Shown here piece after piece: positions 7,842 to 15,861 of a DNA stretch of 16,491 bases. Numbering within the stretch: the first letter of the stretch is position 1; every line of letters begins with the position of its first letter. The DNA is from Zygnema cylindricum (lineage: Eukaryota; Streptophyta; Zygnematophyceae; Zygnematales; Zygnemataceae). A program made the translations under genes and the position numbers. Below the pieces are notes generated by a model. It was not told where the DNA came from and made no database searches. It saw nothing but the letters and a program-made list of their open reading frames with translations. The DNA lies in NCBI GenBank assembly GCA_037447655.1, contig JBBHKE010000941.1, positions 1 through 16,491 of the forward strand, in the 5' to 3' direction.

Positions 7842-8744
7842 TGTTGAAAAGAGGTAATTAATAGTTCAATTCTATATTTTACTTAGAATGTAAAGAGACA
7901 AAAAGAGATGACCAAAGGCACGCCATGGCTGCCGCGTCATTTAGAAAGAGGCAGAATGAAATAGAAGGTGTTTTACTATTTGTTGCAAAATACAACCTCT
8001 TGCCGAATTTGAACCGCGGTCTACGGTCTACTATTTAGACCCAAGCCTTATCCATTAAGGCAGTAGCAAAACGATATACGTGCAACGTTTCACACATATT
8101 TATCTATTTATTCAACGGACTAATTCACAACAGACTAATGAAAACACACATTAATCAATTCATGCATGGAAGTGAATCGAAGCCGTATAAATACAAATGA
8201 TCGGACGGCCACCATTACAGCCGCTACCCGCAATAGGCTTTCGGTGGCCTTTGGGGATAACGTCACGCAACGCCACATGGCACCATATTATTGGATATCG
8301 GAGAAGATAGGAGGAGGAACCATGGCTCCCGTTTTGACAGGCGTCACTTTCAAAGCCATGTGGTACAATGGTCGTACAATAAGTACATCGCCTTGTGTAC
8401 CTTCTTGTAATATATAGTGTTTCTATTGGACTAGGGTTTAGTAGTAGGCAGTCGCAAGTAGGCAGAACATGACTTAGTGAAATTTAGGTACCTCTCTCTA
8501 AGAGAGCTTATAACTATAAATGTCATCTTTGACTAGGCGTAACTTACTGCTCATGGGAGAAAATTCAGTGATTCTTTTTGCGTTTGACTCAAGGGAGTGT
8601 TATCCTCACAACAGTGAGGGTGGTCAAAATATTTGTGTGCCTGGGCGACACTGATTCAGTGGGAAAGAGAAAGGGGAAAATATTATCCTAGAGGCTTTAT
8701 ATAGGCTCCTCTTTCTGTGGGTCAATGGAGACCACATAAATTCA
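7842..8744 (+). mobile_element. LTR4, divergent family L, 3' LTR position
   Basis: Starts TGTTGAAAAG after the polypurine tract and ends AATTCA at 8744 (903 bp). It shares the order of modules with LTR3: CCATGGCTGCC (7923), tRNA-like module (7990-8075), CGGACGGCC (8202), GTAC motifs (8363, 8374, 8383, 8397) and the leader block from 8535. A TATAAATA at 8186-8193 is a possible TATA box. The left hairpin of LTR3 is missing and the G-box has decayed. It differs from LTR3 in length and start, so the two are not a recently paired set. Confidence 0.82.
7990..8075 (-). other. tRNA-like module in LTR4, best preserved
   Basis: The minus strand folds like a tRNA. A perfect D-arm GCCTT-loop-AAGGC (8045-8061) has loop AATGGAT as in plant tRNA-Arg. 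A perfect 5-bp anticodon arm with 7-base loop, GGTCT/AGACC (8025-8041), follows, then a B-box-like GCGGTTCAAATTCGGC (8003-8018). The A- and B-box spacing fits a pol III internal promoter. I find no convincing acceptor stem, so it resembles the tRNA-derived head of a SINE more than a tRNA gene. Confidence 0.65.
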
Positions 8745-8880
8745 CCATGACTCTCGCTTCCCCTTTCTAGCCTTTAATGACTACGACAAGTGTGGGGATT
8801 AGAGAGAGGAGTAGGAGGTAGACTACCTTCGCTTCTTTCCTATTGAAGCCTAGAAAAATATCCAAAGAAAAACATTATTT
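8745..8880 (-). mobile_element. LTR8, left-end fragment of a family L LTR
   Basis: The minus strand matches the first ~140 bases of LTR3 and LTR5 (TTTTCTAGG, then CCCACACTTGTCG with flanking CTCTCT/AGAGAG arms, then GAGAGTCATGG). It abuts the end of LTR4 tail-to-tail. The terminal TGTAGAAA is not recognisable at 8870-8885. Confidence 0.7.
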
Positions 8881-9409
8881 TATGCACAATACAGATCTAG
8901 AAAATACATACATTTCATCACCTGTCAAAGGAATTTATCAACACGGCTTCTTTGTGCAAGAGGATTTAAAGAAACAAATCAAAAAGATTTCTAAAAAAAT
9001 GACATATTCGGCCCACCAAATCACCACATGGAGCAACAACCCTCTTTGTCAAAAAGAAGGACTGAACATTGACAATATGTGTGGACTATCTTAGTTTGAA
9101 CAAGATAACGGTGAAAGATAAGTATGCTTTACCGCTAATAATAGATTTGATACATCGTGTATAATTTGGTGAATTATTCTCTTTAAATGATATGCGAAGT
9201 GGATTGAATGAGGTGCAAATTAGAACAGAGGATGTTGATGAAATTGCCTTTAGAACTAGAGTAGGTCATTTTGAATGGATAGTGGTTCCATTTTGCATAA
9301 CGAATATATCGCCCATTTACCAAATATTAATGAACCAAACCATTTCAAATTATATAAATGAATTTGTCCAAGTATTTATAGATTATATTATGATTTACAT
9401 TGAATCGAA
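8881..9409 (+). pseudogene. Ty3/gypsy reverse transcriptase fragment (frameshifts, stops)
   Basis: The N-terminal and palm parts of a gypsy RT, read over more than one frame: an EDLKKQIKKIS block (from about 8960), SPHGATTLFVKKKD then TGA (about 9020-9065), CVDYLSLNKITVKDKYALP, then MRSGLNEVQI, FRTRVGHFEWIVVPF and MNQTI. The catalytic block reads FIDYIMIYIESK where YLDDILIYSKS is typical, so one catalytic Asp of DD is replaced by Tyr. A stop separates the PLIIDLIHRV stretch from the rest. It begins at the edge of LTR8 and ends at 9409, where copia sequence takes over. It is not the same strand as the gypsy fragment at 2351-4839; whether both derive from one family cannot be told. Confidence 0.85.
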
Positions 9410-10308
9410 ATGAAGGACTTAGGTGAGCCAAAGTATATCCTAGGCATTCAAGTAGAGAGAGATAAGAATCAGACGGTGATTTGTCTTACTCAGAGAGAGG
9501 CCATTAGAAATGTACTTGAAAGATTTAGCATGGTAGAGGCAAAGGGGAGTGCCACCCCCATAAAGTGGAGGCAAAAGGTGGAAGGAATGGATACAGATAG
9601 AGGTATGATACTCGAGGATAACATAAAACCAAGGGTGTCAAACTTTATGTCCACAATTCCTTACAAAGAAGTTGTTGGGAGTCTTATCAACTTCATAAAT
9701 CGCACACGTCCAGATATTGCAACGGTAGTTAGAGCTTTGAGCCAAATCTTTCAAAACCCGAAGAGATCAGATTGGGAGGCAGCAAAATGAGTTCTCAAAT
9801 ATCTTGCAGGAACACGGGATCTCCGACTTTCTCTCGGATGAGATGAAGTGAAGATTAACATGTGGAGCAATGCGATTTATGGTGATATGCCAAGCCGACG
9901 CCCTACCAGTGGATTAAATTTGAAGATTGGCGATGGTACTTGCTTCTGGACAAGCAAGATCCAAAAGGTGATTGCTCAGTCAACCACGAAAGCTGAATAC
10001 ATGGCAGCCAGCTGCGTTGTTAAGGAACTTCTTTGGGTTAAGTCTCTTTTACAAGAGATGAAATTTTTACAGTCTGGCCCTCAGGTTGTATGGTGTGACA
10101 ATGCTATTACTATTTCATCTAATCCCAGTCATCACTTCAAAACTAAGCATATTGATAATAAGTTACACTTTGTGAAAGAAAAGGTGATGGCTAGAATTTT
10201 GAAGCTTGTCTTCTTACCGACCAAGAAATGCTGGCAGATATGATGTCGCAACCTTTTCCGGCACCAACATTGAAATTTTGTAGAGACGCATCTGGTCTAA
10301 ATGGCTAG
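9410..10308 (+). pseudogene. Second copia: RT thumb and RNase H (5'-truncated)
   Basis: Begins at MKDLGEPKYILGIQ, the RT thumb region; the catalytic palm is missing and gypsy RT stands in its place. Then NRTRPDIATV, and RNase H with WSNAIYGD (catalytic Asp replaced by Asn), KAEYMAAS and WCDNAITI. KHIDNKLHFVKEKV follows. Stops are TGA 9788-9790 and TGA 9839-9841 in the same frame. A frameshift near 10222 moves into the normal C-terminus (MLADMMSQPFPAPTLKFCRD), ending TAG 10306-10308. It is clearly diverged from the copy at 6293-7828, so it belongs to another copia family. Confidence 0.88.
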
Positions 10309-10331
10309 TAGAGTCTAAAGCATTAGGGGAG

Positions 10332-11162
10332 TGTTGTTTTGAAAGCTTTAGTCACCAGTAAGCCTTATACATGAGGGGAGTGTCTTTTGGGTACTTACTT
10401 TTTTTTGTGGATGTCTGGTTCAGTATGTACCAAAATTAGTGTGACATTGAGCAGTGAGGGAGTAATATGTATCACACCTCCGGGACATGCGTCAGTAAAG
10501 GAAGACGAGACGCTCCACAAGATTTGATCTTATGATTCAAATTCACCAGAAGACCGAGGTGTCACACAAAGTTTCATCTTGGATGGAGCTTTTGAAAGAT
10601 GGACTGCGAAGATTTGCTGGGGACTAACGCCGATCAACCAGGACCACGTCTATGATTATTTGACATGTTTTGTACAGTATAATGTGCCGTTACATATCTT
10701 TGTTTTGTACATGAGCGTGTTTTGTTCGATTAGAGATTCGGTTCAGATTCATTGTATATGAAATTCCTTGATATATTCAGGTGTCCTCCTTAGTCCTAGT
10801 AAATACTATCTGATGAATAGTTCGTATGCCTCCTTCCCTTATTTAGGATAGTGAGTGGCTGCTGTCTCTCAAAAAAATAGATCTTTTAGGTATAAGAGTA
10901 TGACTTAGCCATTTTAGAAGTTAGGAACTTGTTGTAACAAAATTATACTTTAGAATTTATGATATCTTTGACTGAGAGGTTCTTTAATACCTATTTAGAG
11001 ATTTCTATGTAAATTTGCGCTTCTGTTCCTCTTTGTATTATCTGCATTATGTTGAATTTGTAGGCCAATTGGTTTCTTATTTTGTCTTTGGTTGTGTTCC
11101 AAAATTGTATGTTTTTTTGTGCATCATTGAGAACTTCTTGTTTGTATTAATTTTGTAATGTC
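10332..11162 (+). mobile_element. Probable 3' LTR (and unknown flank) of the second copia
   Basis: Starts TGTTGTTTTGAAAGC after a polypurine tract (AGGGGAG, 10325-10331). A second AGGGGAGTGT occurs 49 bases on (10374-10383), so 10381 is an alternative LTR start. The region is AT-rich, without convincing coding frames, and does not match family L LTRs. I could not locate a CA end or a matching 5' LTR; the boundary at 11162 is only where the opposite-strand copia remnant begins. Confidence 0.45.
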
Positions 11163-11199
11163 TACTCTAGCCTCATCCTCATATTCAATGGGTGTACTA

Positions 11200-11412
11200 G
11201 CCGTAGAACAATATAAATAACACATCAGAGAATGAAACTATAGATGTCTTTCCCTCCACTAAGACTTTCAAATCTACCGATCGTACCAAAGAAGTAGTGA
11301 CTACCCTTCCATCCCCATACTCTATCTCTACAGTGGGAATATTTCTAATCTTTGTGAATAAGAGTTTATCCTTACACATGTGCATAGAAGCACCTGAATT
11401 TACAATCCAACC
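11200..11412 (-). pseudogene. Copia aspartic protease fragment (catalytic Asp lost)
   Basis: The minus strand shows the copia protease block GWIVNSGASMHM, where WxxDSGAS is usual: the catalytic Asp codon reads AAT instead of GAT (motif at 11386-11400). The fold continues as EIEYGDGRVV and a FSDVLFI-like end, close to the normal start-to-DVLY spacing. A stop follows near 11197. After it, a frame reading TPIEYEDEARVDITKLIQ (about 11145-11210) is unassigned. No GAG-pre-integrase or integrase follows. It lies directly downstream of the gag at 11429-12562. Confidence 0.75.
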
Positions 11413-11428
11413 TAACCTGCTTCACTTG

Positions 11429-12562
11429 TCAGTCCTCCGTAGTCACATTTATGTTTTCATTGAATTTTGACCTCGGTTTCACCTCGATCTCCTCATCCAA
11501 CAAGAGCTCATATTCCTCGGATTCCTCCTCATGTACTTCTGTCACAAGAGCCTTCTTTTTTCCTCTCGGTGGTCTTGACTGCCCCTTTTTTAACCAGAGT
11601 TCTGCTTGTTTAGAGCACTTCGCCATATAGTGCCCCGATTTCTTGCAAAAATGACAAGGTCTCATTGAAACCCTCAGTCCGGACTCATCGGTCTTGTTCT
11701 TTGCCCCCCCCCCCTCTATATCTTCCAATCGTTTTCATAGGATCATTGTTCCTCCAATCGGTTCCGGCTGCCAAAGCTAAGTCGCTCTTTCCTCCCTTTC
11801 GGATCCCTATCGTATTCTTGCGGACGAGAATCATCCCTACCATGGAGTTCCAGGTCCACCTTGAATCCGGTAGATCTTGCACACAGTTACCTATATTTTC
11901 ATAATTATCGAGCAGTTTCATGAGTAGAGAATTCACTTTTATCTTTTCAGTTTCTACTTTTCCAGCATTTTCTAACTCTATAAAGAGTGTAGGAAGCTCA
12001 TTACAAAAATCTTGCATCTTTCCTTCTTAGTATTCATATGCATCTATTTTCTGATCTACCAGTTGCTTTTACTTAATTGTACCACTTGGGTACATCTCTA
12101 TGAGAGCCACACAAAGTTCAGATGCCCTTTCTACTTGCAAATAGGGTGATGCATTTCCTTGAGGGAGATGGCAAAGTATGAAGTGTTTTGCCGCCATGTT
12201 GTTATATTCCCAGGTATCAATATCATTTCGCTCATTCCACGGAATCAGTGACATGAATGTTGGGCCGGTGGCTATAAGTGTTGCTATCGGTGTGATGTCT
12301 CCTTTTCCTTCCTTTTATCCATTCTGATGCTCCCCATTACTCCTCTGGGGAATTTGGATCAACTATCCAGTAAGCTTTGCCCTACAAACCCTAGAGAAAT
12401 GCCTAAACTAGACTGGCCCCTCACTCCTCCACTCACTTTCCCCCAAAACCTTTTCTTACACAGAGCTCTTGTCATCATAAATTCCCAGTAAATAAAGCCA
12501 GTTCCGTTAAAGATGGGCACCATAGAGGGTGAGCCCATAACTTGTAGCTGTGAGACCTCCAT
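11429..12562 (-). pseudogene. Ty1/copia gag, family L element 2 (stops and frameshifts)
   Basis: Homologous along its length to the gag at 1-1081. It starts MEVSQLQVMGSP at ATG 12562 in the end of LTR5, followed by VPIFNGTGFIYWEF and LCKKRFWGKV. Further blocks are WEYNNMAAKHFILCHL (12180-12210) and MKLLDNYENIGNCVQDL (11870-11925). The CCHC knuckle CHFCKKSGHYMAKC lies at 11615-11656, and an acidic EEESEEYELLLDEE tail ends it. A stop at 12359-12361, a frameshift before 12254 and another between 12017 and 11728 break it. Comparison with the other copy shows which changes are private to each. The upstream GTG at 12586 is rejected in favour of the conserved ATG. Confidence 0.9.
12528..12542 (-). 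other. Half-tRNA primer-binding site next to LTR5 (diverged)
   Basis: The minus strand after the LTR end reads AGTTATGGGCTCACC, the LTR1 site with a first-base G to A and one internal C to T change. Position and reading frame with gag are conserved. Confidence 0.7.
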
Positions 12563-13566
12563 ATTTCCTTTGAGTTGGCAGCTCACACAAAGCCTCTAAG
12601 ATAATCTTGCCCCTTCTCACTTTGCACAACTCTGACCTCTACCTTGGTAGAAAATTGACTAGCCTAACTTCGTCCCATTGAAGGCAAGACTCCCTTGAGT
12701 CCGCCGCAAAAAGAAATCACGCAATTTGCTCCCTTGTGTAGTTAAATATGGAGGGTCAAATATGACCTTTTGTACAGAAGCACTATGGGAGAGAGCCGAC
12801 TACCTAAGATTTGGCTAAGTCCTAAACCCCTCTCTAAATCCTCTACTACTAGAGTACGACACCAATCAAACATTATATTGTACAGAAAGGTACTGGTGCC
12901 GTAGTACTTTTTGTACAATAATCTTACGACATTGCCAATGATATGACGCCTGCCATATCTAGACTCATTTTGGGGCTTTCCGAAGATGCTGCCAGCAAAT
13001 CAGGTGTTCCACGTGTCAGTAGGTGTGGCTGTGACCAAAAACCACCAAAGCGCCATTCCTCCAAGTCGTCTCCCATCGTGGTAGTCTGATCCTAAACTGA
13101 CTTTTAAATCCAGTCATCGAAACAAATGTGCGATATACTTGTTTCGTGCTGTACCCTAATCCGTACTATATACAAATGTGTCTATATGCTAAGAATGTGT
13201 ACGCTGTGTTGAATGAATTTCTCTACAGGTACATCATTAAATAGTTATTGCACCTTATAAATCTCAACACATTTCTTTGACTATATGACAAAGCTAACGG
13301 CTACAAACTACTTTGACAAACTGTAGCTACCAGTATCAAATCCTAGGTCCGTCAAGCCTTTTTTGGTAAATCTACCAAAAACCTATAGCCTATATCTCTA
13401 GAGAGCTTAGAGAACCATGGTTGTAACTCCCTCTCTAGCCTTCAATGACTACGACAAGTGTGGAGATTTGAGAGAGGAGTTAGAGGCAGACTGCCTCTGC
13501 TTTATTTATGTTTTTATTTTACACTTTAAACTTAGGAAATATCCAAAGAAATCGTTAATTTCTACA
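12543..13566 (-). mobile_element. LTR5, family L, 5' LTR of the second gag copy (1024 bp)
   Basis: Minus strand from TGTAGAAATTAACG (13566) to ...AGCTACA (12543), followed by a primer-binding site and gag, so this is a true 5' LTR. It has the left hairpin (13420-13490), tRNA-like module (13274-13345, here on the plus strand), a G-box remnant CCACGTGT (13009-13016), and GTAC motifs at 12854, 12880, 12890, 12904 and 12913. The upstream flank beyond 13566 is unrelated DNA. Confidence 0.87.
13274..13345 (+). other. tRNA-like module in LTR5 (antisense to the LTR)
   Basis: D-arm-like stem CTTTG/CAAAG (13275-13293), middle stem GCTACA (13300-13305) with TGTAGC (13322-13327), and B-box-like AGTATCAAATCCT (13332-13344). 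All stem bases differ from LTR4, yet pairing holds. Confidence 0.55.
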
Positions 13567-13862
13567 ACGTAGTAAAAGGTAGCATTTGATTGGGTTGAAA
13601 ATGCTACGTTGTTAGTCAGATTTATTTTTTTTGCATTGGTCAATCATAGTCGCAACTGATCATTGATTGGTTAGGTGAAAACATGTTCAACGGAGCGTTT
13701 ACTTAAGCCTGGCTTTTTCAGGGCAATGATGGATAAATGGTGAAGACGAAAAGAAAAGTAGGCATCTTTTCATTTGGAAAAGTTTGTGGAAATTCTCGAT
13801 GAATCCTGGTCCTCAGCAGATAATATATCATGCCGAATCGTGTAGGTTGCCCACGCGCAAAA
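13567..13862. other. Non-coding flank left of the minisatellite
   Basis: No gene recognised. A 9-bp inverted repeat (ACAACGTAG 13564-13572, CTACGTTGT 13604-13612) includes the first bases of LTR5, and a second pair, GTAGCATTT (13579-13587) with AAATGCTAC (13599-13607), overlaps it. The rest is AT-rich with no further structure seen. Confidence 0.4.
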
Positions 13863-14114
13863 TATCATGCCCGGACGTGCGATATTCGGCGTGCTATTTT
13901 GCACGCACGCGCGGTATTATGAACGCAAGCGCGGTATTTCGTACGCACGCGCGCTATTTTGCACGTACGCGCGATATTTTACATGCACGCGCGGTGTTTT
14001 GAATGCAAGCACGGTTTTAGGCATGCGCGATCGATTTTATGCATGCACGCGCAATTTTATGCATGAACGCACGATTTCATGCATGCAAGCACAATTTGAT
14101 GCACGCACGTCTAG
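13863..14114 (+). repeat. 20-bp minisatellite, CpG-rich, about 11 tandem units plus decayed edge
   Basis: Eleven consecutive 20-base units run 13895-14114, preceded by one diverged unit and a partial one (13863-13894). The first unit reads TATTTTGCACGCACGCGCGG. Each has an AT-rich 6-mer then a GC-rich alternating purine-pyrimidine run. Later units shift to TTTTATGCATGCACGCGCAA, with CATGCATG (RY element) present at 14078-14085. Looser TTTCGTGC-like echoes continue to about 14300. Open frames across the array come from the periodic composition. Confidence 0.9.
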
Positions 14115-15041
14115 CTATTTCGTTTGCACGTGCAAAATTTCGCATCAGTTCGTTTATTTATATGTTGTTGAGCCGTACCAATTTCGTGCAATATTTTTAA
14201 TTTCGTGCGCAGGTATTGCGATTTCAAGTATTTCGTTCGGTATACTTTGTTTCGTGCGTATGCGGGCGATTTCGAAGTATGTACGCGGAGTATCGCTTGG
14301 CGCCGAATCGCGATTTCCAAGAGTACCGGTGACGCTTCGATACCTTTTATTTATTTAAGTCTTGAACCCATGTAGGTTCGCCCATACATGTAGTTAGGGA
14401 GGGTGTTTACCCTTAGACAGTGGATTTTGTCAAGCGTATGGTAAACAATGTTGGCCGCCTATTGGCCAACATCTTAGGTAGTTTCATGCATGTAAAGTAG
14501 GTTAGACGTTTGCTAGTTTTCCTTAGGCCTAGCGTAGCTCCTACTTAGGCTAATTCTTAGACTTAGAGAATTTTAGCTTTTGGACAAGAATTCTCTTGGC
14601 GGCGGAGCACTTTTCTTCCTTCCTCCTTGCCACCAATTGCCCATTATTTCCTTTTCCTCTTGTTAGCAAGTGATAGATGCTAGTTAGCATACGTATTTAT
14701 ATCTCCTAATATTTTGCCTTGTTTTTAACCCACACACCTTCGGCCAAGTCCAAAGGTTTCCTCAAACTTGTCTTTTTGGCGATTTGTGGTGTGGAGGCTT
14801 GAGGTGTGGCATCTTCTGTCAGGCTGTGCCGTTCTCTAGACAGTTAGACGGCTTGCTTGAGTGTATTTGTTGTTGTGGCATTTTGGTTGTATTGGAAAAG
14901 TGTCACTTTTGACTAAATCCGATTTTCTTGGTTTTTGGTTGGAATTGCTTCCAATTGCTTCGTTGCGTTTCTTAAGATAACCCATGTAGAGAATACGTGG
15001 AAGACCTGGGAGCCTAGTGGCTATCCCACCGCTTAGTATCC
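14115..15041. other. Non-coding stretch with three perfect hairpins
   Basis: No gene recognised. Three hairpins lie in 14404-14596: TGTTTACC/GGTAAACA (14404-14411, 14440-14447), ATGTTGGCC/GGCCAACAT (14448-14456, 14464-14472) and AGAGAATT/AATTCTCT (14565-14572, 14589-14596). The region from about 14600 is pyrimidine- and T-rich and could be an unrelated LTR or leader, but I cannot find its ends. It stops at the end of LTR6. Confidence 0.35.
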
Positions 15042-15310
15042 TACAACTCTGAGACCTCCATAGGACCTCAGAGTAAGCAGCTCACCCGACGCCTCTAAGA
15101 TAACCTTGACCCCTTTGTCTTTCAGCACGAATAACTGCCACCTTGCCAAACAAAAACTCTGACCATCTTCACCTTTGTGAAGGCAAGACTCCCCTGAGTA
15201 GATAGCAAAAAGAATCTCTGAATTTGCACCCTTGAGCAATAAGTTATTAGCTTCTTTTCTCTATTTTATTTTAGACCTAGAAAATACTAAGCTAATCATC
15301 AATTTCTACA
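15042..15310 (-). mobile_element. LTR6, family L, internally deleted 3' LTR (269 bp)
   Basis: Minus strand from TGTAGAAATTGATG (15310) after a polypurine tract, to ...GAGTTGTA (15042). The left ~55 bases match LTR3 up to GAAGCT, then jump to ATAACTTATTGCTC, matching LTR3 from about 5708. About 800 bases are missing, including the tRNA-like module and GTAC cluster. The terminal CA has become TA. Confidence 0.85.
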
Positions 15311-15321
15311 CTCCCCTTATT
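15311..15321 (-). other. Polypurine tract before LTR6
   Basis: The minus strand reads AATAAGGGGAG immediately before TGTAGAAA. It is the counterpart of 7834-7841. Confidence 0.8.
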
Positions 15322-15861
15322 TTCTAGTCAATCTTCAATTTCATACCACACTTTTCCGTGCAGAAAATTAGCTTAGGGGAAGGCACTTGGTCATCATATA
15401 TGTTACCATCTCACTTTCTGGTCAGTACTCTAAACTGATTATTTTGTTTTCTACTTTCTCTCTAACAAAGCTGAGTCTAATGTCCATGTGTTTGGATTTA
15501 AAATGATGTTAAGGATTGGCAGAAATAGCGATTGACGTGTGATTATCACAAAATATTTTTTGCACACCACTCTTAAGGTGACCAAGCTCACCAAGCAAAG
15601 ACTTGACCCACATCAGTTCTTTTACAGCAGAGCAAGAGGCCATATACTCAGCCTCTATGGTGGACTGAGCAATAACTTTTTGTTGTTTGCTACTCCAACA
15701 GCAAGCCCTATCACCCACATATATATCATATCTAGAAGTGCATCTCCTCATCGGAGCATCACCATAACCGGAATCACTCCAAGTAGTGATGTCAGTGTTC
15801 TCCCCACCCAAATGCAACCATAGATCCCTAGTCCCTATCAAATATCTAAGGACTCTCTTAG
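15322..15861 (-). pseudogene. Copia RNase H fragment, catalytic acids intact, interrupted by LTR7
   Basis: Starts TKRVLRYLIGTRDLWLHLGG at the LTR7 junction, then TTWSDSGYGDAPMRRCTSRY, AQSTIEAEYMASC and FCDNHTSIAISANP, so the Asp, Glu and Asp of copia RNase H are all present. A TAA at 15509-15511 stands where Lys is expected; the frame then continues as FKSKHMDIRLSFVREKVENK with further stops to the polypurine tract. It is close to the copy at 7286-7828. The upstream RT is not in the window; it should lie beyond LTR7. Confidence 0.88.

Noticed and set aside
7990-8075. A functional tRNA-Arg gene
   Set aside because: No acceptor stem, position 33 of the loop is not T, and it recurs inside a repeat.
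4840-8744. LTR3 and LTR4 as the two LTRs of one intact copia element
   Set aside because: Different starts, lengths and module content, no primer-binding site after LTR3, and no target-site duplication.
10579-10761. A 60-codon plus-strand frame in the presumed LTR
   Set aside because: No recognisable domain, AT-rich, no homologue in the window.
13784-14358. Open frames across the CpG-rich repeat
   Set aside because: A 20-bp period makes a 20-residue repeat with no known fold; the openness follows from base composition.
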